Below are positions 56,834-64,000 of a DNA stretch of 64,000 nt, piece after piece. This stretch comes from Flexivirga caeni (lineage in GTDB: Bacteria; Actinomycetota; Actinomycetes; Actinomycetales; Dermatophilaceae): positions 62,001 through 126,000 of the forward strand of contig NZ_RJJQ01000008.1 in the NCBI RefSeq assembly GCF_003724155.1. Direction: 5' to 3'. A program made the position numbers and the translations under genes. The notes under the pieces were generated by a model. That model did not search any database and was not told the DNA's origin. It saw only the letters and a program-made list of their open reading frames with translations. Position 1 is the stretch's first letter. Each line of letters starts with the position of its first letter.

Positions 56834-57955
56834 TCAGCTGCGCTGGTATGGCGCAACGACTGCTTCGACGCGCTGGAACTCCTTCAGGTCCGAGTACCCG
56901 GTGGTCGCCATCGAGCGGCGCAGCGCACCGATCAGGTTCGTGGTGCCGTCCGCGGTCTGTGCCGGGCCGGTCAGGATCTGCGCCAGCGTCCCGACCGTGC
57001 CGACCTCCACGCGCTCCCCACGGGGCAGATGCTCGTGGTGGGCCTCACTGCCCCAGTGGAACCCGTGCCCGGGCGCGTCGGTAGAGCGGGCGAGCGACGC
57101 ACCGAGCATCACTGCGTCGGCACCGCACGCGAATGCCTTGACGATGTCGCCGGACAGGCCCATGCCGCCGTCGGCGATGACGTGCACGTAACGGCCGCCG
57201 GTCTCGTCCATGTAGTCCCGGCGCGCCGCGGCCACGTCGGCGACCGCGGTTGCCATCGGCACGTGGATCCCCAGCGCGCGCCGGGTCGTGTGCGCCGCGC
57301 CCCCGCCGAACCCGACGAGCACCCCGGCCGCGCCGGTGCGCATCAGGTGCAGCGCGGCCGTGTAGGTCGCCACGCCGCCGACGATCACGGGAACGTCGAG
57401 CTCGTAGATGAACCGCTTCAGGTTCAGCGGCTCGGCGCGGCCGCTCACGTGCTCGGCCGACACCGTCGTGCCGCGGATGACGAACAGATCGACGCCCGCG
57501 TCGACCACGGTCTTCCAGTGCTCCTGGGTCCGCTGCGGCGACAGCGCACCGGCAGTGGTCACCCCGGCGTCGCGAATCTCCTTCAGCCGCAACGTGATCA
57601 GGTCAGGACGGATCGGTTCGCGATAGATCTCCTGCATCCGCGAGATGGCTCGCTCGGGATCGAGCGACGCGATCTCGTGCAGCAGCGGCTCGGGGTTCTC
57701 GTAGCGGGTCCACAACCCCTCGAGGTCGAGCACCGGCAGCCCGCCGAGCTTGCCCAGCTCGATCGCGGACGCGGGGCTCATCACCGAGTCCATCGGCGCG
57801 GCGACCACCGGCAACTCGAAGTGGTAGGCGTCGATCTGCCAGCCCACCGACACGTCCTGCGGGTCCCGCGTGCGCCGCGACGGCACGATCGCGATGTCGT
57901 CGAAGGAGTATGCGCGGCGCCCCCGCTTGCCTCGGCCGATCTCGATCTCAGTCAC
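56834..57955 (-). CDS. guaB3: GuaB3-family IMP dehydrogenase-related protein
   Basis: A 373-residue TIM-barrel protein of the GuaB3 group common in actinobacteria. RAYSFDDIAIVPSRRTRDP opens the barrel and ELPVVAAPMDSVMSP, the GGVATYTAALHLMRTGAAGVLVG strand and VIADGGMGLSGDIVKAFACGADAVMLG match IMPDH. The two CBS domains are absent and the loop where IMPDH has its catalytic Cys reads RGTTVSAEHVSG, so IMP oxidation is doubtful. GTG 57955. Upstream lies palindrome copy 2. Confidence 0.88.
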   Translation of the reverse strand: MTEIEIGRGKRGRRAYSFDDIAIVPSRRTRDPQDVSVGWQIDAYHFELPVVAAPMDSVMSPASAIELGKLGGLPVLDLEGLWTRYENPEPLLHEIASLDPERAISRMQEIYREPIRPDLITLRLKEIRDAGVTTAGALSPQRTQEHWKTVVDAGVDLFVIRGTTVSAEHVSGRAEPLNLKRFIYELDVPVIVGGVATYTAALHLMRTGAAGVLVGFGGGAAHTTRRALGIHVPMATAVADVAAARRDYMDETGGRYVHVIADGGMGLSGDIVKAFACGADAVMLGASLARSTDAPGHGFHWGSEAHHEHLPRGERVEVGTVGTLAQILTGPAQTADGTTNLIGALRRSMATTGYSDLKEFQRVEAVVAPYQRS

Positions 57956-58007
57956 GGGCAGCAGGCTACCGGCCGCTGCCCGGCCGGCGCCGTGAGGACC
58001 GCCCACC

Positions 58008-58094
58008 GATCGAGCGGCACACCAATGCATTGAGCGGCACACAAACTCACCCCGAATACGTGGTCCGCTCGTGACGTTAGTGTGCCGCTCGATC
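58008..58094. repeat. 87-bp palindromic element, copy 2
   Basis: Outer arms of 15 bp (GATCGAGCGGCACAC and its complement) are perfect; inner pairing is imperfect. It has the same 87-bp length and arrangement as 19899-19985: two direct plus two inverted copies of a GAGCGGCACAC-like motif. This copy fills most of the gap between the divergent guaB3 and MazG-like genes, ending 21 bp before the latter, so here it is in a promoter position rather than a terminator position. Confidence 0.88.
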
Positions 58095-58115
58095 TGCAGG
58101 TGCCAAGCTGCCGGT

Positions 58116-58532
58116 ATGACGACGTCGAACTTCGAGCGGGTCCGAGACTTCCACGACGCACTCGGCGACGACTATCCGACCGTCCCGACGGTGCCGTCGC
58201 CGGCGCTGCTGGCGCTCCGTCAGCGCCTGGTCGACGAAGAACACGCCGAGGTCGCGGAGGCCGCGCGGGATCTCGCGGCCCAACTCACCGACGGCGGGCC
58301 GCTCGAACCGACGCACCTCGCCCCTCTGGCGCACGAGCTGGTGGACCTGCTCTACGTCACGTATGGCGCCCTCGCTGCGCTCGGGATTCCCGCGGATGCC
58401 GCGTTTGCCGAAGTGCACCGGGCCAACCTCTCCAAGGTCGGCGGCCCGCGCCGCGCCGATGGGAAGGTGCTGAAGCCGGACGGATTTCAGCCTGCGTCGC
58501 TGGCCTCGGTGATCGCGACCAGCGCCCGCTGA
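58116..58532 (+). CDS. MazG-like nucleotide pyrophosphohydrolase family protein
   Basis: A 138-residue all-alpha NTP-PPase-like protein. The metal-binding E-x-x-E pattern is in LVDEEHAEVAEAARDL, and the second E-x-x-D is in HELVDLLYVTYGALAALGI, followed by the typical VHRANLSKVGG and RADGKVLKPDGF. It may clear non-canonical nucleotides. ATG 58116 is used. Its last 46 bp overlap the convergent MFS gene. Confidence 0.84.
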   Translation: MTTSNFERVRDFHDALGDDYPTVPTVPSPALLALRQRLVDEEHAEVAEAARDLAAQLTDGGPLEPTHLAPLAHELVDLLYVTYGALAALGIPADAAFAEVHRANLSKVGGPRRADGKVLKPDGFQPASLASVIATSAR

Positions 58533-59887
58533 GTTCCGCCGGCCGTGCCGGGCGCGAGGCGCCGCGAGACGAGAGTGCCGAGCAGTGCGGTGAGCAGCGC
58601 GAGCACGAGTCCGCTGACGAAGGCGAGCACCTCCGAGTGCGTGCCGAGCGCGCTGAAGACGATCCCGGACACGGCGAGCAGCACCGAGGTGGTGAGGGTC
58701 TCGCCGGTCTGCAAGGCGGAGGAGTTGCGTCCTTGCTCTTCCGGCGCCGACATACCCATCAGCAGGACTGTGAGGGGCGAGTAGGCGAGCCCGATGCCGC
58801 TGCCGCCGATCAGCCACGCGACGTACAGCAGCACGCCTGGGGTCGCCGGCCAGGCGGATGCGATCGCTCCGGCAATGCCGATCGACAGCAATACCAGGCC
58901 GATTCGCACAACACGCCGCTGTTGCTCAGCGGTCTTCATCCGGCCTGCGAACCACGCTCCGACGAACCACGACGTCGCGCCGACGGTCAGCACCAAGCCG
59001 GCCTCGGTGGCGGTCATACCGTGCTGGCGAGTCAGCATCAGCGGCAGGTAGACGTCGGCACCGGAGAAGGCCGAGCCCAGCAACGCACGTGTCGCGACGA
59101 TCGCAGGCATGCCCCGCGCGGCCCGGACCGTGCCGCGCGGCACCAGCCGGGGCGCGAACCACACCAGCAGCGCGACGCCGATCGCCGCGGCGATGACCAC
59201 GATCACGCCCGGCTGATCGGCCGCGACCGACAGCACGGCCGCCCCGACTGCTGCGCCGACCGCGGCGATCCAGCGACGGCGCACCACGCTCGCCTCCTCC
59301 CGCGAACCCTCCGGCGGCGGGAGCCTGCGCATCACCGGCAGCAGCAGCGCAAGCGCCGGAAGAGCAGCCGCGGCGGCGAGCCAGAAGACCCACCGCCAGT
59401 GACCTTCCGTCGCAAGGTAGCCAGCGACCGGAGGTCCGAACAGCGACGGCGCCACCCACGCCCCCGACGTGCCGACGAACACCTTGGGCCGCAACTGCGC
59501 GGGAAACGCCGCAGCGATCAGCACGTAGAGCGCGACCACGTTGAGCCCGCCCCCAAGACTCTGCACGGTCCGGCCGAGCACCAGCACCGGCATCGAAGCG
59601 GCGCCGCCGGCGATGACCAATCCGCCGACGAAAAGTGCTGTTCCCGTCAGGATCACGACCTTTGAGCCGGCCCAGTCAGCCCACGTGCCGGCGATCACCA
59701 TCCCGACCACCGATGCCGCCATCGGGATCGCGAACGCGACCGGATAGATGCCCAGACCGTGCAGTTGACGTGCGACGGTCGGCATGGCCGTGGACACCGC
59801 GATCTGTTCGAACGCCACGAGCCCGACGAGCAGCACGGAGCCCGCGAGCGCCATCCGGCGCAGCGGGGTCCACGGACTGTCGGTCAC
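58487..59887 (-). CDS. MFS transporter (DHA2/14-helix-like drug exporter)
   Basis: A 466-residue membrane transporter with twelve or more helices. The first helix ends in EQIAVSTAMPTVARQLHG, a DHA2-type motif, followed by AIPMAASVVGMVIAGTWADWAGSK (motif A) and the loop-4 region VQSLGGGLNVVALYVLI. Likely proton-driven export; substrate unknown. GTG 59887 is taken as the start because an upstream GTG at 59920 lies inside a palindrome that is probably the operator; that earlier start remains possible. Confidence 0.85.
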   Translation of the reverse strand: MTDSPWTPLRRMALAGSVLLVGLVAFEQIAVSTAMPTVARQLHGLGIYPVAFAIPMAASVVGMVIAGTWADWAGSKVVILTGTALFVGGLVIAGGAASMPVLVLGRTVQSLGGGLNVVALYVLIAAAFPAQLRPKVFVGTSGAWVAPSLFGPPVAGYLATEGHWRWVFWLAAAAALPALALLLPVMRRLPPPEGSREEASVVRRRWIAAVGAAVGAAVLSVAADQPGVIVVIAAAIGVALLVWFAPRLVPRGTVRAARGMPAIVATRALLGSAFSGADVYLPLMLTRQHGMTATEAGLVLTVGATSWFVGAWFAGRMKTAEQQRRVVRIGLVLLSIGIAGAIASAWPATPGVLLYVAWLIGGSGIGLAYSPLTVLLMGMSAPEEQGRNSSALQTGETLTTSVLLAVSGIVFSALGTHSEVLAFVSGLVLALLTALLGTLVSRRLAPGTAGGTQRALVAITEASDAG

Positions 59888-59904
59888 CAGCAGAACGCTA
59901 CGAC

Positions 59905-59920
59905 GTGAAGCGGACTTCAC
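59905..59920 (-). promoter_or_regulatory. Candidate operator of the MFS gene
   Basis: GTGAAG at 59905-59910 and CTTCAC at 59915-59920 form a perfect 6-bp inverted repeat with a 4-bp centre, 18 bp upstream of the chosen start. No regulator gene is adjacent, so any binding factor would be encoded elsewhere. Confidence 0.35.
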
Positions 59921-60150
59921 CTCAACCGTTGCCGGAGTCCCACGGCGCTACACCAAGTGGACCCATCTTGTTACCTCACTTGTCACCATCGCGTCACCGA
60001 AAGGTGTCATCCTGAAATCTTGCGCGCGAGCCGGTGACTCCCGGTGAGCGACGTGAGTACCGGAAAGGCCATCACTCTCGTCATGAGTGAGCGCAGCGAG
60101 CGATCGATCTTGCCGGCGAACGGCAGCACCCGCCGGAGGAGGGGACTGCC

Positions 60151-61044
60151 GTGAGTGTTGCCGCGCGTCGTCCCCGTCGGGCGATGAATTCGCCGATCGC
60201 CTACTTCTTCGTCCTGCCGGCGCTGGTGATCTTCTTCGTCTTCACCATCGCGCCGACGCTCTACACCGCGTTCATCTCGTTGTTCAACTGGAATCCGCTG
60301 AACATCTCGCAGAGCAAGTTCATCGGGCTGAGCAACTACAAGAACGCCTTCGCCGGCCAGGCCAACCCCTCGTTCTGGGACACCGCCAAGACCTCGGCAT
60401 ACTTCGTCGTTGCCATGGTGGTGCTCGGGCCACTGCTCGCGCTGCTCATCGCGCTGCTGCTGCAGCGTGGCGGGCGGCTGATGTCGGCGGCACGCACCGC
60501 CACATTCCTCCCGAACGTCACCCCGCTCGTGGCGACGTCACTGGTGTGGATGTGGATCTTCAACGGCCAGTTCGGCCTGGCCAATCAGGTCCTGAAGGTC
60601 TTCGGGATCGGCGGTCCGAACTGGTTGGAGAGCAATACCTGGGCGATGCCCGTGGTCATCTTCGTGTCGCTCTGGCACGAACTCGGGTTCATCGCGATCA
60701 TCATCCTGGGCGGGCTGACCACCATGTCCTCCGAACTCTCCGAGGCCGCCAAGGTCGACGGCTGCAACGTCTTCCAGGAATTCATCCACATCACGTTGCC
60801 GCAGCTGCGTCCGGTGATGTTCTTCGTCGTCGTGATCAGCACGATCTCGTCGCTGCAGGCGTTCACGCAGTTCTACACGATGACTCAAGGCAACTTCGGC
60901 ACCAGCACGTTGAGCTACGAGATCTACTACCAGGCCTTCGTCGTCTATCACACCGGGTATGCCGCGGCCCTGGCCATCGTGCTCCTCGTCATCACCGCGG
61001 TGCTGTCCATCCTCCAGTTCGTCCTGAATCGCACTCGCGACTGA
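60151..61044 (+). CDS. Carbohydrate ABC transporter permease, MalF-like
   Basis: A 297-residue inner-membrane permease with six helices. The EAA loop, which docks the ATPase, is ELSEAAKVDGCNVFQEFIHITLP-like at about residues 195-217. The N-terminal AYFFVLPALVIFFVFTIAPTLYT and FIGLSNYKNAF are typical of sugar permeases. GGAGGAGGGG precedes GTG 60151. First gene of permease-binding protein-permease; no ATPase gene is in the operon within the window, so a shared MsmK-type ATPase is likely. Confidence 0.92.
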   Translation: MSVAARRPRRAMNSPIAYFFVLPALVIFFVFTIAPTLYTAFISLFNWNPLNISQSKFIGLSNYKNAFAGQANPSFWDTAKTSAYFVVAMVVLGPLLALLIALLLQRGGRLMSAARTATFLPNVTPLVATSLVWMWIFNGQFGLANQVLKVFGIGGPNWLESNTWAMPVVIFVSLWHELGFIAIIILGGLTTMSSELSEAAKVDGCNVFQEFIHITLPQLRPVMFFVVVISTISSLQAFTQFYTMTQGNFGTSTLSYEIYYQAFVVYHTGYAAALAIVLLVITAVLSILQFVLNRTRD

Positions 61045-61068
61045 CACCCACCAGTAAGGGGAAAGATC

Positions 61069-62403
61069 ATGTCCAACAACACAACTCGCCGTCGCAGCGT
61101 CAAGCTGCTGACCGCAGTCGCCGCCCTCGGGCTGGTCGGCGTCACCGCAGCGTGCGGGTCGACCGGCAGCGGCGGATCCAGCGGTGGAGGCGGGACCAAG
61201 GCCGGTAGCAACGGCGGCGGCAAGACCACCATCACCTTCATGGAAGCGATGTCCAGTGGTGCGCTCAAGCCCGCCATGCAGGCCCAGGTCGCGGCGTTCG
61301 AGAAGAAGAACCCGAACATCGTCGTCAACCTGGAGCCGTACGCCGACTACGGCACACTCACTGCGAAGCTGAAGGCCGCCACGTCGGCCGGTGACCCGCC
61401 GACGCTGGCCCAGGTCTACTCCAGCGATGCCGCAGCGTTCGCCTCCAGCAAGGTCATCATGCCGCTGGACTCCTTCCCGAACGAGGCCAGCACAGCGAGC
61501 ACGTTCTACAAGGGCATCCAGAACGACCTGAAGCTGTCCGACGGCAAGACCTGGATGTGGCCCTTCGCGAAGTCGACGGTGATCATGTACTACAACACTG
61601 CGATGCTGAAGTCAGCCGGCCAGCCGGTGCCGACCACCTGGGATCAGTTCGCAACGGTCGCCAAGGCGGTGTCCACGAAGGGCGTCACGGCGATCTCGAT
61701 CGACCCGGGCAGCAGCAGCGCTCCGGCCGGCGGCACCGCATGGTTCGAGATCCTCTGCCAGGCCAACGGAACACCTGCCTGGACCGCGGACGGCAAGCCG
61801 CAGTTCGACTCGCCCGCGGCCGTGAAGGCGCTGACCTACCTGGTCGACCTGAAGAAGGCCGGCGCGCTCGCCATCGGCAGCAACTATCCGGGCCAGATCG
61901 CGCTGGGTGCCCAGAAGGGTGCCTTCGACATCTCCAGCGTCGCGTCGTACTACTACAACAGTGCGGCCGTCGGGAAGAAGTTCGTCATGGGCACCGCCGC
62001 GTTGCCCACCGGTCCGTCGGGGCCGGCCAACCAGCTGGCCGGAGGCAACGTGGTGATGTTCGCCAAGGCCAGCAAGGCGCAGCAGGACGCCGCCTGGAAG
62101 TTCCTGAGCTTCATGACCACCCCGGCGCAGCAGGCTGCCTGGTCGACAGCCAGCGGTTACCTGCCGGTGACCTCCCAAGCGCTGCCGCTGATGAGCAGCT
62201 TCCTGAAGTCGCACCCGTATCAGAAGTTCGCCGCCGAGTCGCTGGAGTGGGCGCAGGACACCCCGCCGTACGCCTCGGTCTCGGAGACGCAAGGTGACCT
62301 GGCACTCGGCCTGCAGGCCGCGCTCGGCAACGGCAAGGACCCGGCCGCCGCGTTGAAGACGGCACAGGCGAACGCGATGAAGCACATGAACGGGGCGCAG
62401 TGA
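61069..62403 (+). CDS. Extracellular sugar-binding lipoprotein of ABC importer
   Basis: A 444-residue family 1 solute-binding protein. The signal peptide (RRRSVKLLTAVAALGLVGVT) ends in a lipobox with Cys29 (TAACGST), followed by a Gly/Ser-rich linker of about 25 residues. The mature part starts TTITFMEAMSSGALKPAMQAQVAAFE, and later has TWDQFATVAKAVS and GGNVVMFAKASK, standard for sugar-binding proteins. Ligand not deducible. AAGGGGAAAG precedes the ATG, and the stop overlaps the next gene by 4 bp. Confidence 0.93.
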   Translation: MSNNTTRRRSVKLLTAVAALGLVGVTAACGSTGSGGSSGGGGTKAGSNGGGKTTITFMEAMSSGALKPAMQAQVAAFEKKNPNIVVNLEPYADYGTLTAKLKAATSAGDPPTLAQVYSSDAAAFASSKVIMPLDSFPNEASTASTFYKGIQNDLKLSDGKTWMWPFAKSTVIMYYNTAMLKSAGQPVPTTWDQFATVAKAVSTKGVTAISIDPGSSSAPAGGTAWFEILCQANGTPAWTADGKPQFDSPAAVKALTYLVDLKKAGALAIGSNYPGQIALGAQKGAFDISSVASYYYNSAAVGKKFVMGTAALPTGPSGPANQLAGGNVVMFAKASKAQQDAAWKFLSFMTTPAQQAAWSTASGYLPVTSQALPLMSSFLKSHPYQKFAAESLEWAQDTPPYASVSETQGDLALGLQAALGNGKDPAAALKTAQANAMKHMNGAQ

Positions 62404-63293
62404 CCGGCACCACTTTGCCGGGCAGCACCCGACGACTGCCCGGACGGCGCGCCACGCGCCGCCCGGGCACGTCGACGACCGGTCGCGTCGTCCGGCTCGT
62501 CGTGGCAGCGCTGGTCGGTCTTGCCTTCATCGCGCCGCTCTACTGGGTGTTCGTGACGTCGACACTGAATACGTCGCAGGCGTACTCGTTCTCCTGGGCT
62601 TCGCTCGTCCCGCACCCGAACTTCAGCAACTACGACCGTGCCTGGCACATGGCCCCGTGGGAGCGGTTCTTCACCAACACGATCTTCATCGCCGTGTGCA
62701 CCGTCGTGCTGGCGCTGCTCACCTCACTGCTCGCCGGCTTCGCGTTCTCGGTGATGCGCTTCCGGGGACGCGGCGCGCTCTTCGGGCTGGTGCTGTCGGT
62801 GATGATGGTCCCGCAGAGCGTGCTGTTGATCCCGGACTACATCATCGCCCAGCACCTGCACCTGCTGAACACCTACTGGATCCAGATCCTGCCTTTCGGC
62901 GCAAGCGTTTTCGGCATCTTCCTGGTGCGGCAGTTCTTCCTGAACGTGCCCAAGGAGCTCTTCGAGGCCGCAGAACTCGACGGCTGCGGCCCGTTGCGGA
63001 TCCTTTTCTGGGTGGGTCTGCCGATGGTGCGCCCGGCCTTGCTGGTGCTCGGCCTGAACGTCCTGATGGGTTCGTGGAACGCGTTCCTGTGGCCGTATGT
63101 CATGACGTCATCGAATGCCGTGCGACCGATCGAGGTCGGTCTGTCGGTGTTCTCCAGCACCAACGGCACCGACTACACCGGCCTGTGCGCGAGCGTCTCG
63201 TTCACGACCATCCCGGTCCTCGTGGTCTTCCTGCTGCTGCAGAAGCAGTTCATCACCGGCGCGTTCTCGGCGGCCGGTGGCGTTCGTGGCTGA
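62400..63293 (+). CDS. Carbohydrate ABC transporter permease, MalG-like
   Basis: A 297-residue partner permease with six helices. A basic N-terminus precedes the first helix (VVAALVGLAFIAPLYWVFVTS); the EAA loop is ELFEAAELDGCGPLRILFW at about residues 186-204. PHPNFSNYDRAW and SVMMVPQSVLLIPDYII match the MalG group. GTG 62400 overlaps the binding-protein stop (GTGA). It ends 27 bp before the metallo-hydrolase gene. Confidence 0.92.
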   Translation: MTGTTLPGSTRRLPGRRATRRPGTSTTGRVVRLVVAALVGLAFIAPLYWVFVTSTLNTSQAYSFSWASLVPHPNFSNYDRAWHMAPWERFFTNTIFIAVCTVVLALLTSLLAGFAFSVMRFRGRGALFGLVLSVMMVPQSVLLIPDYIIAQHLHLLNTYWIQILPFGASVFGIFLVRQFFLNVPKELFEAAELDGCGPLRILFWVGLPMVRPALLVLGLNVLMGSWNAFLWPYVMTSSNAVRPIEVGLSVFSSTNGTDYTGLCASVSFTTIPVLVVFLLLQKQFITGAFSAAGGVRG

Positions 63294-63320
63294 CGAGCCG
63301 TTCATTTCCAAGGAGAATTC

Positions 63321-64000
63321 ATGACAGTCGTCCAGTTCTGGGGCGGACTCGGAGTCATCGGATCCAGCAAGATCACCCTGACCGAGGGCAGCCACCGGGT
63401 GATGCTGGACATCGGGCTCGACATACCCAGTCAGACCGACCTGTTCCGCGCGCCGGTGCGCGAGCGCGCGGGCCGCGAACTCGCCGACCGGTTGCGTTTG
63501 GGTATGGCGCCGCGCGTCCCGGGCCTCTGGGACCGGCGCTGGCTGTCGGACGAGGATGCCGCACTGGCCGAACCCACCGAGGAGACAGCGGTTTTCGCCA
63601 GTCATGCACACATCGACCACACCGGCCTGGCGGGTTTTGTCCGGGCCGGCATCCCGATGCACGCGCATGCGGACACAGTGCGGGTGCTGGACGCGCTGGA
63701 GGCTTCCGGTGAACGCCTGGCCGGCGCGGCGCCGCAGTGGATCCCGTTGCAGGACGGTGAGATCCGCGACTTCGGCCCGTTCAGCGTGCAGTGCATCCGG
63801 GTCGATCACGACGTGCCGGGGGCGAGCGGTTACCTGGTCACCTGCCCCGACGGGGTGCTCGCGTTCACCGGCGATCTACGCTTCCACGGCGAGCACCCGG
63901 AGCTGACCCAGGCCTTCGTGGAGCGGGTGCGCGGTGTCGACGCGTTCGTGACCGAGGGCACGCTGATGAGTTTCGACCCGCCGGAGGGCGTGATCCGCGA
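63321..64000 (+). CDS. Metallo-beta-lactamase-fold hydrolase (5' part, runs off the window)
   Basis: The first 226 residues of an MBL-fold enzyme. FASHAHIDHTGLAG is the HxHxDH zinc motif, SGYLVTCPDGVLAFTGDLRFHG gives the second-metal Asp, and FVTEGTLMSFD follows, resembling RNase J/exonuclease-like or carbohydrate-associated MBL proteins. AAGGAG 6 bp upstream fixes ATG 63321. Same strand and close to the sugar importer, so it may act on the imported compound, for example as a lactonase, but the fold also covers nucleases. Confidence 0.86.
   Translation, partial: MTVVQFWGGLGVIGSSKITLTEGSHRVMLDIGLDIPSQTDLFRAPVRERAGRELADRLRLGMAPRVPGLWDRRWLSDEDAALAEPTEETAVFASHAHIDHTGLAGFVRAGIPMHAHADTVRVLDALEASGERLAGAAPQWIPLQDGEIRDFGPFSVQCIRVDHDVPGASGYLVTCPDGVLAFTGDLRFHGEHPELTQAFVERVRGVDAFVTEGTLMSFDPPEGVIR

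Overview
The window is 64 kb of high-GC DNA (about two-thirds G+C by eye), densely coding on both strands. It has many GTG starts, 4-bp ATGA/GTGA operon overlaps and clear GGAGG-type ribosome sites. It looks like chromosomal DNA of a Gram-positive actinobacterium. The set of families (DUF6350/PerM, DUF3017 next to folD, DUF3817 next to guaA, GuaB3, PspC-type sensor kinase, LCP ligase, DUF222-HNH) fits Micrococcales, possibly a Dermacoccaceae relative; the family-level guess is inference. I saw no rRNA, tRNA, prophage, insertion sequence or CRISPR array.

Layout. 1-4.4 kb: start of trpS, a DeoR regulator, a serine carboxypeptidase overlapping a UDP-glucuronate decarboxylase, and a HAD phosphatase. 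4.5-6.9 kb: divergent icd and mdh, each with its own terminator. 7.0-8.5 kb: a DUF559/AbiEi-like gene between two arrays of an exact 52-bp tandem repeat. 8.5-19.9 kb: one long leftward operon of three paralogous zinc ribbon-adenylate cyclase-AAA ATPase proteins of about 1,000 residues each, then yjbQ, folD and DUF3017; a stand-alone cyclic-nucleotide-binding protein is divergent from it. 20-26.4 kb: purN and purH with a ZTP riboswitch between them, perM, a prepilin peptidase and sucCD. 26.6-31.5 kb: a PadR-controlled FtsX-type ABC transporter. 31.5-37.8 kb: pcrA, an LCP ligase and a large membrane protein. 37.7-42.5 kb: a DUF222-HNH protein, GNAT, RibD-like reductase, exonuclease III and a beta-lactamase-like hydrolase. 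42.5-46.7 kb: DedA, then a two-component system whose kinase carries a PspC domain, divergent from a second PspC protein. 46.7-50.7 kb: glycosyltransferase, PIG-L deacetylase, flippase-like protein and PAP2 phosphatase. 50.7-58.5 kb: guaA, DUF3817, SURF1, a GMC oxidoreductase/aldehyde dehydrogenase pair, guaB3 and a MazG-like protein. 58.5-64 kb: an MFS exporter, a carbohydrate ABC importer and the start of a metallo-beta-lactamase-fold hydrolase.

The most unusual content is (1) the triple cyclase locus facing a lone cNMP receptor, which reads as a self-contained second-messenger module; (2) the 52-bp arrays hugging an orphan nuclease-like gene; (3) two copies of an 87-bp palindromic element 38 kb apart, each built of two direct and two inverted copies of one short motif; and (4) a strong excess of the heptamer GTATGNC on both strands, in genes and between them. 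Core metabolism (TCA enzymes, purine and folate synthesis) fills much of the rest.
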